A stretch of DNA of 36,635 nt from an uncultured Collinsella sp. (GCA_902494535.1 CABUTO010000023.1:1-36635), one strand, 5' to 3'; counted from the first letter of the stretch, positions 14,623 to 22,978 are shown. Made by a program: numbers and translations. The notes: generated by a model not told the origin, from the sequence alone.

Positions 14623-15300
14623 CTACCTCCCGCGCAGAGCTTTGAGCTTGGCCAGGGCCTCGGGGCTTAGACGGCTGCCCAGGGTCATCTTGATCTGCGG
14701 GGCCTCCTCGGCCTCGTGCACGTCGTTGTCGATCTGTTTGATCTCGTCCACCAGCATACGGCTCGAGATGCGCGTGACGCCCTTGCCCATGACGACGGCC
14801 TGGATCGTGCCGTCGCTCGATACCACGGAGCACGCGCGGCCTTCCTCGCGCGCCTCGATGCAGAGCTTTTGCACCACGGTATCGGCAGAAACGCCCGTCG
14901 GCGAAAACTCGATGCGCACGCCGCGGGCCGGCAGGTTGGGGCGCTCGTTGGAGATATTGCCCGCGCCGTCGAACACGATCACGGCCTCGTAGCGGCCCTG
15001 GGCAAAGGCGGCGACGTCGTTGATGAGGGCGGTGCGTGCCATATCGTGAACGTCGCTGGAATACGGATCGTCTGAATGGTCGTACACGAGCTTTTCGTAG
15101 CGCGGCGTGCAGTGGATCACGTTGTAGCCGTCGACCACCAGCAGCTCGGGCTTATTGGAGTGCACCGTCGAGACCGGGTCGGCGATGGCCTGCGCAAACG
15201 CATTGCCGCCCACGCCGTAGGTCGCGGCCGAAACAATCGGCTTGGCCGAGCCCTCGCCAAAGCGCTTGGCCTTGGACTTGGCACGGTTCTTTTTGGACAT
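14623..15300 (-). CDS. NYN-domain ribonuclease-like protein (YacP/Rae1 type)
   Basis: A 225-aa protein with a basic N-terminal tail (KKNRAKSKAKRFG) and a PIN-like NYN domain. LLVVDGYNVIH (Asp57, Asn60) is the signature; later acidic sites are in VIVFDGAGN and SSDGTIQ. The Bacillus relative Rae1 is a ribosome-associated endoribonuclease, and genes of this type commonly sit next to rlmB and cysS, as here. It starts 3 nt after rlmB stops, with GGGGGAGGAG overlapping the rlmB end. The substrate is inferred from the family. Confidence 0.85.
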   Translation of the reverse strand: MSKKNRAKSKAKRFGEGSAKPIVSAATYGVGGNAFAQAIADPVSTVHSNKPELLVVDGYNVIHCTPRYEKLVYDHSDDPYSSDVHDMARTALINDVAAFAQGRYEAVIVFDGAGNISNERPNLPARGVRIEFSPTGVSADTVVQKLCIEAREEGRACSVVSSDGTIQAVVMGKGVTRISSRMLVDEIKQIDNDVHEAEEAPQIKMTLGSRLSPEALAKLKALRGR

Positions 15301-15303
15301 GCG

Positions 15304-16218
15304 CTACTCCTCCCCCATGAGCTCGCCGACGTTGCGGCGCAGCCACTCAAAGCACAGCGCCGTGGTCGCCTGGGCAACATTGAGGCTCTCGGTCATGCCG
15401 CGCTGGGGAAGCTTGGTCATAAAGTCGCATTTCTCGAGCACCAGGCGCGAGATGCCGTCGCCCTCGGAGCCCATGACGAGCGCCACGCGGCCCTCGAAGG
15501 GAGCATCCCAGCAGCTGCCCTCGGCGTGCTCGGAGGCGCCGCCCACCCAAAAACCAGCGGCCTTGAGGTCATCGAGTGCACGGGCAATATTGGGAACCTG
15601 CGCGATAGGCAGATGCATGACAGCACCGGCCGAGGTCTTGTAGCTGCCCACGGTCACGCCGGCGGCACGCTTGTTGGCGATGACGACGCCGGCCGCGCCC
15701 ACGACCTCGGCGGAGCGCACAATGGCGCCAAAGTTGCCGTCGTCGGTCACATGGTCGAGCACGACGACAAGCGCCGGACCGTCGCCTGCGCGGTCGAGAA
15801 TATCGGCGACATCAGCATAGGGGAAGTTGCCAACCTCGAGTGCGATGCCCTGATGAGCGCCATGGCTCGACAGTGCGTCGAGCTGCGCACGCGGCACATA
15901 CTTAATGCGGACGCCCGCGGCGTTGAGGTCGTCGACCAGGCGCGACAAGGCGGCATCGCGCTCTCCACCCTCGACAATGAGCGCGCACTTGATGGGAAAA
16001 CCAGTGCGTAGCGCCTCGGCGGCAGCACGACGACCTTCGATAAACTCGCCCTTGGGAGCCTGGACAGCGTCGCGGTTGCGATCGCGCTGCGGACGTGCGG
16101 CCTGGGCGCGATCGCGCTGGCCCTTGGGAGCGGCAGCGCGGTCATTGCGGCGAATCGGACGCGAGCCAGAAGCAGCCTGCTTGCCGCCACGAGGCGCACG
16201 CTTGCGATTGTCGGCCAT
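15304..16218 (-). CDS. rlmB: 23S rRNA (guanosine-2'-O-)-methyltransferase, SpoU family
   Basis: A 304-aa SPOUT methyltransferase, probably modifying G2251 in the 23S P-loop. An Arg/Lys/Ala-rich extension fills the first 65 residues. A substrate-binding domain follows (EGRRAAAEAL), then the trefoil-knot catalytic domain with NFGAIVRSAE, GSEGDGISRL and NVAQATTALC. I chose MADNRKR as the start, with AGGAGG 7-8 nt upstream; an ATG 21 nt earlier lacks one. The neighbours cysS and the NYN gene are its usual partners. Exact site specificity is inferred from the family and context. Confidence 0.92.
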   Translation of the reverse strand: MADNRKRAPRGGKQAASGSRPIRRNDRAAAPKGQRDRAQAARPQRDRNRDAVQAPKGEFIEGRRAAAEALRTGFPIKCALIVEGGERDAALSRLVDDLNAAGVRIKYVPRAQLDALSSHGAHQGIALEVGNFPYADVADILDRAGDGPALVVVLDHVTDDGNFGAIVRSAEVVGAAGVVIANKRAAGVTVGSYKTSAGAVMHLPIAQVPNIARALDDLKAAGFWVGGASEHAEGSCWDAPFEGRVALVMGSEGDGISRLVLEKCDFMTKLPQRGMTESLNVAQATTALCFEWLRRNVGELMGEE

Positions 16219-16261
16219 AAAGCGACCTCCTAAATACAACTATCAAACGAAACAAAATAAA

Positions 16262-16293
16262 CGACCGCCCATGAATATTAATTCGGGCGGTCG
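16262..16293 (-). terminator. Hairpin upstream of rlmB
   Basis: CGACCGCCC (16262-16270) pairs perfectly with GGGCGGTCG (16285-16293). On the minus strand it is followed by TTTATTTTGTTT. It could end transcripts from cysS, with rlmB then expressed by read-through or its own promoter. Confidence 0.6.
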
Positions 16294-16297
16294 GTAC

Positions 16298-16397
16298 GGG
16301 TTTTCCAAGTGCCCGAGATTGCCGTGAAAGAGGAGCGACGCGTACTTGAGTACGCGAGCGACGGTTTGAACGGCAAGGTCGGGTGCTTGGGAAACCC
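16298..16397. repeat. About 100-nt nested hairpin element between cysS and rlmB
   Basis: Outer arms 16298-16325 and 16370-16397 (28 nt each) pair along almost their whole length, with several G-U pairs on the plus-strand RNA and one two-base mismatch. Inside is a second stem-loop, GCGTAC-TTGA-GTACGC (16340-16355), flanked by direct GAGCGACG copies. It is either a dispersed palindromic repeat or a structured RNA. Confidence 0.65.
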
Positions 16398-16404
16398 GCG
16401 GGGA

Positions 16405-17871
16405 TTAGAGAGATTTGATACGAGTGCCGGCGGCGGTATCTTCAATCGTCAGGCCCAGGTCCTTGAGCTGGTCGCGGATGGCGTCGGCCAGATCCCAGTT
16501 CTTGGCGGCGCGGGCCTCGGCGCGGGCCTCGAGAATCTTGGCAGCGGCCTCGTCCACGTCGTCACCCGTGTAGGCAACCAAACCGGCGGCAACGCCCAGC
16601 AGACCCAGCGGCAACTCGACCTTGGGCTCGGGGAGCTCAACGCCAAGCGTATCGAGCAGCTCGGCCAGCGTGTCGGCGGCGGCAAGCGCGGCGGCCTTGT
16701 CGGCAGCGTCGCCCGCCTGCTCCAGGTACTGGTTGCACTCGGTCACAAAGCCAAAGACGGCACCCATGGCACCAGCGGTGTTAAAGTCGTCGTCCATGCA
16801 CTCCTTAAAGGTGGCACGAGTCTCGGCGGCCTTGGCGGCAAACGCCTCGGCGGCAGCCGCATCGGCATCGGCCGTCGCATGGTTCGCGGCCCAGCGCAGG
16901 TTCTCGACCGTACCGGCGATACGCGTGAGCGAGTTCTCGGCACCCTCCAGGCGCTCCCAAGAAAAGTCGAGCGGCGAGCGATAGCTCGTCTGCAGCATCA
17001 GCAGGCGCAGGGCGGCAGCGGAGTGCTGTTCGAGGACCTCGGCCAGCGTAAAGAAGTTGCCGAGTGACTTGGACATCTTCTCGCCGTCAACCAGCAGCAT
17101 GCCCGTGTGCATCCAGGTGTTGGAGAAGCCCTGGTGCCAGGCGCAGGTGGCCTGGGCGCACTCGTTCTCGTGATGCGGGAAAGCAAGATCGGAGCCACCG
17201 CCGTGGATATCGATCGGGGTACCCAGGTAGCGATGCACCATGGCGGCGCACTCGGTGTGCCAACCGGGACGGCCCTCGCCCCAGGGGCTCGGCCAGCTGG
17301 GCTCGCCGGGCTTGGCGGCCTTCCACAGGGCAAAGTCGAGCGGGTCGATCTTGTCCTCGTTCTCCTCGATGCGCGCACCAACCATAAGGTCGTCGATGTT
17401 GCGGCCCGAGACCTGACCATAGTTGGGATCGCTGCGCACGGCAAAGTACACATCGCCGTTATCGGCTGCGTAAGCGTGGCCCTGCTCGATAAGCGTCTTG
17501 ATCATGGCGATCATGGGGCCGATCTCCTTGGTGGCGCGGGGGCGCACATCGGGATCGAGCACGTTGGCGGCGCGCATGACGCCGATGAACTTGTCGGAGA
17601 ACTCCGTCGCGACCTCGGCAGCCGTACGGCCCTGCTCGTTGGCGCGCTTGATGATCTTGTCGTCGACATCGGTGAGGTTCTGGGCGAACGTGACCTCGTA
17701 GCCGCTCGCGATGAGCCAGCGTCGAATCACATCGAAGCTGATGAACGTGCGGGCATTGCCGATGTGGATGTTGTCGTAGACCGTGGGGCCGCACACGTAC
17801 ATGCGAACCTTGCCGGACTCGATGGGCTGGAACTCTTCCTTTTTATGGGTAGCGCTGTTGTAGATACGCAT
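16405..17871 (-). CDS. cysS: Cysteinyl-tRNA synthetase
   Basis: A 488-aa class I synthetase that charges tRNA-Cys. CGPTVYDNIHIGNAR near 28-42 carries the HIGH-type motif and the first zinc Cys. Other zinc ligands are in GWHTECAAM and PHHENECAQ. KMSKSLGNF is the KMSKS loop. The C-terminal anticodon-binding region ends in ARAAKNWDLADAIRDQLKDL. The length fits the family. It starts just after ispF, whose last codons contain the ribosome-binding site AAGGAG, so the two are coupled. Confidence 0.97.
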   Translation of the reverse strand: MRIYNSATHKKEEFQPIESGKVRMYVCGPTVYDNIHIGNARTFISFDVIRRWLIASGYEVTFAQNLTDVDDKIIKRANEQGRTAAEVATEFSDKFIGVMRAANVLDPDVRPRATKEIGPMIAMIKTLIEQGHAYAADNGDVYFAVRSDPNYGQVSGRNIDDLMVGARIEENEDKIDPLDFALWKAAKPGEPSWPSPWGEGRPGWHTECAAMVHRYLGTPIDIHGGGSDLAFPHHENECAQATCAWHQGFSNTWMHTGMLLVDGEKMSKSLGNFFTLAEVLEQHSAAALRLLMLQTSYRSPLDFSWERLEGAENSLTRIAGTVENLRWAANHATADADAAAAEAFAAKAAETRATFKECMDDDFNTAGAMGAVFGFVTECNQYLEQAGDAADKAAALAAADTLAELLDTLGVELPEPKVELPLGLLGVAAGLVAYTGDDVDEAAAKILEARAEARAAKNWDLADAIRDQLKDLGLTIEDTAAGTRIKSL

Positions 17872-17874
17872 TCG

Positions 17875-18369
17875 TTACTCCTTAACGGTTTTCTGTAGCA
17901 GGCAGACGGCCCAGGCGCCGATTCCCTCGCCCTGGCCTTCCCAACCGAGCTTTTCGGTCGTAGTGGCGGCGACGCCTACATTTTCGACGTCAACGCCCAG
18001 GGCATGGGCAAGGTTGGCGCGCATGGCATCGCGGTGCGGGGTGATCTTGGGTTGCTGACAGGCAATGGTGCAATCGGCATCGACAAACTCAAAGCCCAGC
18101 TCGCGCGCATAGTCCATCACGCGAGCGAGCAGCACCATCGAATCAGCACCCTCGTAGGCAGGATCGGTGTCGGGGAATAGCTTGCCGATGTCTCCCCCGC
18201 GGCAGGCGCCCAGAATGGCGTCGGCCAAGGCGTGCGCGAGCACATCGGCATCCGAGTGGCCCAGCAGGCCGCGCTCGTAGGGAATGTCGACCCCGCCGAT
18301 GATACATCGACGCCCCTCCACCAAACGGTGGACGTCGTAGCCGTGGCCAATGCGCAGGTTACTGAACAT
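17875..18369 (-). CDS. ispF: 2-C-methyl-D-erythritol 2,4-cyclodiphosphate synthase
   Basis: A 164-aa enzyme of the MEP isoprenoid pathway that makes MEcPP. Metal ligands are in GYDVHR and GHSDADVLAHALADAI; DIGKLFPDTD and TTTEKLG are also family blocks. I start it at MFSNLRIGHGYD, since family members begin a few residues before the RIGHGYD block; this gives an 11-nt overlap with ispD. A longer frame to 18402 would add residues unlike the family. ispD and ispF being adjacent places consecutive or near-consecutive steps in one operon. Confidence 0.95.
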   Translation of the reverse strand: MFSNLRIGHGYDVHRLVEGRRCIIGGVDIPYERGLLGHSDADVLAHALADAILGACRGGDIGKLFPDTDPAYEGADSMVLLARVMDYARELGFEFVDADCTIACQQPKITPHRDAMRANLAHALGVDVENVGVAATTTEKLGWEGQGEGIGAWAVCLLQKTVKE

Positions 18370-19087
18370 AGGGAAGGTCCTCTCCCTCGGCCATGCGGCC
18401 AAGCAGAATCGCGGTTACGGGACGCAGATCCTCGGGCACCGTCACCTTAAGGTTGTCGCGCGGGCTCTGGACACAGCGGACGCGCCCGCCCATGCGCTCG
18501 ACCAGCGATGAGTCGTCGGTACCGATAAAGCCCTCGGCAATCGCCGCGGCATGGGCACGCTTCATCGCGTCGACGCTAAAGATCTGCGGCGTCTGCGCGG
18601 CCCAATAGAGCTCGCGCGGCGGCGTCTCGACGATATTATCGCCGTCGACGATCTTGAGCGTGTCGATCGCGGGCTGACCGCACACGACACCGTCGAGCGA
18701 GCGGTCACCCATGAGCACGTCGATAGCGTGGTCGATGGCCTCGGTCGTAATGAGCGGACGAGCGCCATCGTGGATGGCGACATATTCGAAACCCGCCGGA
18801 ACCGCATGCACGCCGGCACGGGTGGAATCCTGACGGGTATCGCCGGCATCGGCAAAGCTGATGGGCGTGTCATAGTCAAACGGGTCGATGGCAAGGCGGC
18901 GCATCTCGGCACGGCGCTCGGCAGGACACACCACCACGATATGGCCGACCTTGTCGCTACGATCAAACGCGCGGATGGACCAGCTCATGAGCGGACGGCC
19001 CGCCACGTTAACGAGCTGCTTGCCGCCGGGATTTCCAAAGCGCTGACCGCTGCCGCCGGCAACGACCACGGCGCATACGGGCGCCAT
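18359..19087 (-). CDS. ispD: 2-C-methyl-D-erythritol 4-phosphate cytidylyltransferase
   Basis: A 242-aa MEP-pathway nucleotidyltransferase. The CTP-binding VVVAGGSGQRFG near 8-19 and the Lys in GGKQLV are the key sites; IHDGARPLIT and DTLKIVDGD are also family blocks. Its start overlaps the disA stop by one base (TAATG), and its end overlaps ispF. The disA-ispD-ispF-cysS order looks like one tightly packed operon. Confidence 0.95.
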   Translation of the reverse strand: MAPVCAVVVAGGSGQRFGNPGGKQLVNVAGRPLMSWSIRAFDRSDKVGHIVVVCPAERRAEMRRLAIDPFDYDTPISFADAGDTRQDSTRAGVHAVPAGFEYVAIHDGARPLITTEAIDHAIDVLMGDRSLDGVVCGQPAIDTLKIVDGDNIVETPPRELYWAAQTPQIFSVDAMKRAHAAAIAEGFIGTDDSSLVERMGGRVRCVQSPRDNLKVTVPEDLRPVTAILLGRMAEGEDLPYVQ

Positions 19088-20154
19088 TATGCGTTCCCCT
19101 GTTTGGTGCCCTTCATGCGGTACAGCGAGTCCGCAAGAATGGCAGGGTTGTTGACGCCAAAGTCGCCCAGGCGCTCCGGATCCTCGCTGATGTCGTCCAT
19201 GAGCTCCTGCAGCGAGCCGTACTCGTCGACGATCTTCTCGGCCACGCCGTCGCGCACGACGGACACGCGCGAAAGCGTGCGCAGGCCCAGCGGCGTCATG
19301 ACGGAGTCCTCGTCCAGGTCGTCATAGCCCAGAACTGCCGCCACGTGCTGCGGGTCGGACAGGTCCTTAGGCGTCATGCGAGCGAGCTCTGCACGAATCT
19401 TCTCGGCGTTTGCCTCGGAGGAATCGCTCGCGTAGTCGCGGATCATCAGGTCGTATTCGGTATCCATGCTGGAACCGGCGAGCTGCTCGAGCTGCATCTG
19501 CACGAGCTTGCCCTGGTTGCCCAGCTTGACGATGCAATCCTTAAGCTCGGTCTTTGCTTGCTGCATGATCTCGAAGCTCGAGAAAATACCGGTAATGTCG
19601 GCGAGCGTAACGTAGTCGTCGAGCTCGAGGGCCGTCAGGCGCAGCAGGGAGCGGTCGAGCGACTGACGAGTAGTCTGAAGCGTGGCGACGAGCTGGTTGA
19701 CCGAGCTCATGATGGTGGTGACGGGCTGGATCTCGTAGCTCTTGCCGTGAACGTACACGTTAACGACGGCACGACGGGCCGAGACCGAGATCACGATGGC
19801 ATCGGTGAGCACCGACATGCGAGCGGCGGTGCGGTGACGCATGCCCGTCTCGCTCGTGGCAAGCGAGGGATCGGGATTGAGGTGGAAGTTGGCGCGCAGG
19901 ATCTGGGTGAGGTCGCCGTCGATGACGATGGCACCGTCCATCTTGGAGAGCTCGAACAGACGGTTCGAGGTGAACGAAATGTTGAGCGGGAAGCCGTCGT
20001 TACCGGCAGCGAGCACGTTTTCGGTGTCGCCGACGCAGATAAGGGCGCCCAGGTGACCGGCGATGATCATGTCGAGGGCGGTGCGGATCGGCTGACCAGG
20101 TGCCGTCAGGCGGATGGCCTGTTCCATACGCTTTTGCAGCTCGTTCTTATCCAA
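19087..20154 (-). CDS. disA: Diadenylate cyclase DisA
   Basis: A 355-aa protein that makes cyclic di-AMP and scans DNA in organisms where DisA has been studied. The DAC domain (about 1-145) has DGA (73-75) and RHRTA (106-110), the ATP-binding motifs. A long helical linker follows, then the helix-hairpin-helix DNA-binding C-terminus (about 290-350). It probably forms an octamer. It is the first gene of the operon, linking c-di-AMP synthesis to isoprenoid genes in one transcript. No radA gene, a frequent neighbour elsewhere, is seen here. Confidence 0.95.
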   Translation of the reverse strand: MDKNELQKRMEQAIRLTAPGQPIRTALDMIIAGHLGALICVGDTENVLAAGNDGFPLNISFTSNRLFELSKMDGAIVIDGDLTQILRANFHLNPDPSLATSETGMRHRTAARMSVLTDAIVISVSARRAVVNVYVHGKSYEIQPVTTIMSSVNQLVATLQTTRQSLDRSLLRLTALELDDYVTLADITGIFSSFEIMQQAKTELKDCIVKLGNQGKLVQMQLEQLAGSSMDTEYDLMIRDYASDSSEANAEKIRAELARMTPKDLSDPQHVAAVLGYDDLDEDSVMTPLGLRTLSRVSVVRDGVAEKIVDEYGSLQELMDDISEDPERLGDFGVNNPAILADSLYRMKGTKQGNA

Positions 20155-20310
20155 GGCATCGCTCCCATCGTATACGCTCCATAAACGCTAAATAGTTTCT
20201 CACGGTTTGTCCCCGCGGCGCTTGCGAAATCCGATGCTTACAGAATGAGCGAACACAGCTGAGAGCCCAACCCAAATGGGCTGCTTATGTGGTAGCATCG
20301 GGGTTCACAT

Positions 20311-20447
20311 GAATGAGGGAGTAGTCGCGTGGCCGGGTTCGCCTCCGGTGGCGCGGCAAGTCAACATACTGGCCGAAACGGTCTGGCTTGCCTTAATGAA
20401 CGAGACTCGTGGTTGTGCGCGCAGCGCGTACGCCACGGGTCTTTTTT
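20311..20447 (+). ncRNA. yybP-ykoY manganese riboswitch with terminator, upstream of mntP
   Basis: The conserved GGGAGTAG (from about 20317), GTCAACATACTGGCC (from about 20360) and GAGAC (from 20402) appear in the family's order. A terminator follows at once: GACTCGTGG (20404-20412) pairs with CCACGGGTC (20433-20441), then TTTTTT (20442-20447). The known class senses Mn2+, and here it would let mntP be transcribed when Mn2+ is high. The exact 5' end is not fixed. Confidence 0.9.
20404..20447 (+). terminator. Riboswitch expression-platform terminator
   Basis: A 9-bp outer stem with one G-U pair and an inner GC-rich stem, followed by six T residues. It begins inside the aptamer's conserved GAGAC, as expected if ligand binding competes with the terminator. 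Confidence 0.85.
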
Positions 20448-20500
20448 GTTATTCCCCCAAGAGGTACACGCGGGCTCGCCCGCAGAGAGGGAGCCAGGCT

Positions 20501-21079
20501 ATGGGACTCGCAGAGCTCGTGTTGCTCGCCGTTGGCCTTTCGATGGACGCCTTTGCCGTTTCCATCTGCAAGGGTCTCGGCATGAAAAAGATCAACCTTA
20601 AGGTCGCCGTGGTGCTCGGCCTGTTCTTTGGCGGCTTCCAGGCCGGCATGCCCGTAATCGGATGGGCGCTTGGCAGTCAGTTTATGGGCATCATCGGCCC
20701 CATCGACCACTGGATCGCCTTTATCCTGCTCGCCTTCATCGGCGGCAAAATGCTGTGGGAAGCCTTTACCGAGGACGAGGATGAAGGCGACGGCAAGGAT
20801 GCCGAAAAGATTGACCTGGTCGAGTACCTGCTCCTCGCCATTGCCACCTCAATCGACGCCCTAGCCGTGGGCATCTCGTTTGCGGCACTCTCGGTCGACA
20901 TCGTGCCCGCTGTATCGCTTATAGGCATCACAACGTTTATCTTCTCCGTCGCCGGCGTGGCGATCGGCCACACCTTTGGCGCGCGCTACGAAAAACCCGC
21001 CACCATCGTGGGTGGCGTCGTGCTTATCCTTATCGGCCTCAAGATTCTGCTGGAACACTTGGGGTTTTTGGCGCTGTAA
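20501..21079 (+). CDS. mntP: Manganese exporter MntP
   Basis: A 192-aa inner-membrane Mn2+ efflux protein with about six hydrophobic segments in two related halves. GLSMDAFAVSICKGLG (Asp about 16) and ATSIDALAVGISFAAL are the repeated Asp-containing motifs thought to form the metal path. An acidic loop (TEDEDEGDGKD) separates the halves. The ATG lies after the riboswitch, with an AGAGAGGGAG purine run 11 nt or more upstream. The riboswitch upstream supports the Mn role. The gene ends near a terminator that merges with the hip operators. Confidence 0.95.
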   Translation: MGLAELVLLAVGLSMDAFAVSICKGLGMKKINLKVAVVLGLFFGGFQAGMPVIGWALGSQFMGIIGPIDHWIAFILLAFIGGKMLWEAFTEDEDEGDGKDAEKIDLVEYLLLAIATSIDALAVGISFAALSVDIVPAVSLIGITTFIFSVAGVAIGHTFGARYEKPATIVGGVVLILIGLKILLEHLGFLAL

Positions 21080-21107
21080 AACACCCTTCAAAACTAAACG
21101 TCCGGGC

Positions 21108-21141
21108 AAGGCCTCATGCAGAGTTTTGCATGAGGCCTTTT
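21108..21141 (+). terminator. mntP terminator overlapping hip operator-like sequence
   Basis: A perfect 13-bp stem (21108-21120 with 21127-21139) with loop GAGTTT and a TTTT end. The hairpin contains TGCAGAGTTTTGCAT (21117-21131), which matches 14 of 15 bases of the hip operator arm at 21144-21158. Confidence 0.8.
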
Positions 21142-21143
21142 CA

Positions 21144-21184
21144 TGCAGACTTTTGCATGTCATACTGATATGCAAAAGTCTGCA
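21144..21184. promoter_or_regulatory. Candidate HipB operator
   Basis: TGCAGACTTTTGCAT (21144-21158) and its exact reverse complement (21170-21184) are separated by 11 nt, ending 15 nt before the hipB start. A third half-site is in the mntP terminator. HipB proteins repress their own operon through such palindromes. Confidence 0.75.
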
Positions 21185-21199
21185 CGTTAGGAGATCGCC

Positions 21200-21670
21200 G
21201 TGGATACCCTTCCCATCACCACACCGCGCCAAGCTGGCATCTACGTGCGCCAGGCACGCGATGCTCAGGGTCTCACCCGTGCAACCCTCGCTAAAAAAGC
21301 CGGTGTTTCGGAGCGCCTGCTCGCATCGCTCGAGCTGGGAGATGCCACGGGTATTCGGCTCGACAAGCTGCTGGCGGTTTTCGGTGCTCTCGGACTGGCA
21401 CTAGTTGCTCAAGGGAATATCGACGACACGAAACATGAGCAGCCAACCGACGCCCCGCATGCCGATTTGCAACCTTGTAGCACCCCCAGGTGCCATCACA
21501 CTCAACGTCTTCACCATCGCAACCGACGCGGCGCAGCCATTCCAGCTCTTCCAGATACCCCCTTTACGGCCGAGCTCTACGACAAGGCCTTCGCCGATTT
21601 CGCCATGTCCAATCTCGGAGTCTCGATTGCCGCAAGCGCATCTGCCCAAACCAAGCCCGAAGGGAGATAG
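21200..21670 (+). CDS. hipB: HipB-like antitoxin, XRE-family HTH
   Basis: A 156-aa protein whose first 75 residues are an XRE helix-turn-helix (VRQARDAQGLTRATLAKKAGVS, then LLASLELG), typical of HipB antitoxins that bind HipA and DNA. It starts at GTG with AGGAG 6 nt upstream. Residues about 90-120 are rich in His, Arg and Pro (CHHTQRLHHRNRRG) and do not resemble HipB, which is usually about 90 aa. That part could be a long tail or reflect paired frameshifts. hipA follows after 3 nt. Confidence 0.82.
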   Translation: MDTLPITTPRQAGIYVRQARDAQGLTRATLAKKAGVSERLLASLELGDATGIRLDKLLAVFGALGLALVAQGNIDDTKHEQPTDAPHADLQPCSTPRCHHTQRLHHRNRRGAAIPALPDTPFTAELYDKAFADFAMSNLGVSIAASASAQTKPEGR

Positions 21671-21673
21671 CCA

Positions 21674-22978
21674 ATGGCCAGAAAAACGCTTCGGACTATT
21701 ATTTGCGGCGTACCCGCAGGAACGCTCATGCAAGATGAGAGCGGTCTAGTCAGTTTTGCCTACGATCAAGATTATGACGGGCCAGCCCTATCGACCAACA
21801 TTCCCGTATCAAATCGCACATACGGCCAACAGGTCATGAATCCGTACTTGTTTGGCCTTCTGCCCGACAGCGAGGACCAACGAAAAGCGATTGCCGCCGA
21901 ATTCGACGCCAGGCCCAATAATCCCGTTGCGCTGCTCAGCCATATCGGACTCGACTGTCCGGGCGGAGTGCAGTTTTGCGCCGAAGAAGATATCGACGCC
22001 GCCTTGCATCGCACTGGCGAATACCGCCCTATAGACGACCACGAGATTGCCTTGCGCCTCAAGTCGATCAGGGATGACCGCGAGGCATCGTGGATGGGCC
22101 TAGATGAAAGTTGGTCACTTGGAGGCAACCAGGGCAAGTTCGCACTCGCGCTCATAGACGGTCGCTGGTGCGAATGCGTAGGTTCCTCGCCCACGACGCA
22201 TATTTTCAAAAATGGCGTTATCGGATTTAAACTTGAAGCTCTTAATGAGTTTGTCTGCATGAAAAGCGCCCAGCGCGCGGGTATCGCAACGGCGAACGTT
22301 GAGTATCGCTTATTTGAGGACGAACCCGCCCTCATTGTTGAACGCTATGACCGTGTGAAAGCCAAAGACGGAACAATCATGCGTCTACACCAAGAAGACC
22401 TCTGTCAGGCCCTTGGAGTGATGCCCGCTCAAAAGTACACGGCAGACGGTGGCCCGACCGCACGCGACATTCAGGAACTCCTCGTCAACACGAGCCATCA
22501 TCAACTTAACCTGTATCTGTTTACGCAGATACTTTTCTTTAACGCCATCATCGGCGCACCGGACGCGCATGCGAAGAACTATTCCCTGCTTCTTGGAAAC
22601 GGCAGCACAGCTATGATGGCCCGTATGTATGACGTTGCATCGGGGCTGGCATACGAACGCATGCGGCGAAAAGCGCGCCTTGCCATGAGCGTTGGCGGCG
22701 AAAATCGTGTGGGGCGCATCGGTCCAGGCGCTATCCGCCGATACCACGGTATGGGCGACCCCGCGCTGGAGGCGGCGCTCACCGATGCCGGGCTATCCGA
22801 GAAGTTTTGCTTTGCGACCATGATGGACCTCGCCTACGAGGTACCCATTTGCATGGAAGAGGTCATGGACGAATACGCCGACCTGCCCGGCATGGCGGAC
22901 CTGCGCGAGCATATGCTCGGCCCCGTCTGCGAAAACTGCCAGCGCACCCTCGACCTCATCAAGGCGGATATGGGCTAG
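21674..22978 (+). CDS. hipA: HipA-family serine/threonine kinase toxin
   Basis: A 434-aa HipA kinase. HipA of E. coli phosphorylates GltX and arrests growth. Motifs include LSHIGLDCPGGVQF (about 88-101), WSLGGNQGKFAL with Lys155 for ATP, APDAHAKNYSLLL with Asp297 and Asn302 as catalytic residues, and MYDVASGLAY with Asp320 for metal. The ATP-binding block reads GGNQGK where many relatives have GAQPK. AGGGAG lies 7 nt before the ATG. It forms a toxin-antitoxin pair with the upstream gene, behind palindromic operators. The sequence suggests an active kinase. Confidence 0.9.
   Translation: MARKTLRTIICGVPAGTLMQDESGLVSFAYDQDYDGPALSTNIPVSNRTYGQQVMNPYLFGLLPDSEDQRKAIAAEFDARPNNPVALLSHIGLDCPGGVQFCAEEDIDAALHRTGEYRPIDDHEIALRLKSIRDDREASWMGLDESWSLGGNQGKFALALIDGRWCECVGSSPTTHIFKNGVIGFKLEALNEFVCMKSAQRAGIATANVEYRLFEDEPALIVERYDRVKAKDGTIMRLHQEDLCQALGVMPAQKYTADGGPTARDIQELLVNTSHHQLNLYLFTQILFFNAIIGAPDAHAKNYSLLLGNGSTAMMARMYDVASGLAYERMRRKARLAMSVGGENRVGRIGPGAIRRYHGMGDPALEAALTDAGLSEKFCFATMMDLAYEVPICMEEVMDEYADLPGMADLREHMLGPVCENCQRTLDLIKADMG

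Noticed and set aside
16309..17067. A plus-strand gene starting in the nested hairpin
   Set aside because: Most of it is antisense to cysS, and its start lies within the palindromic element.
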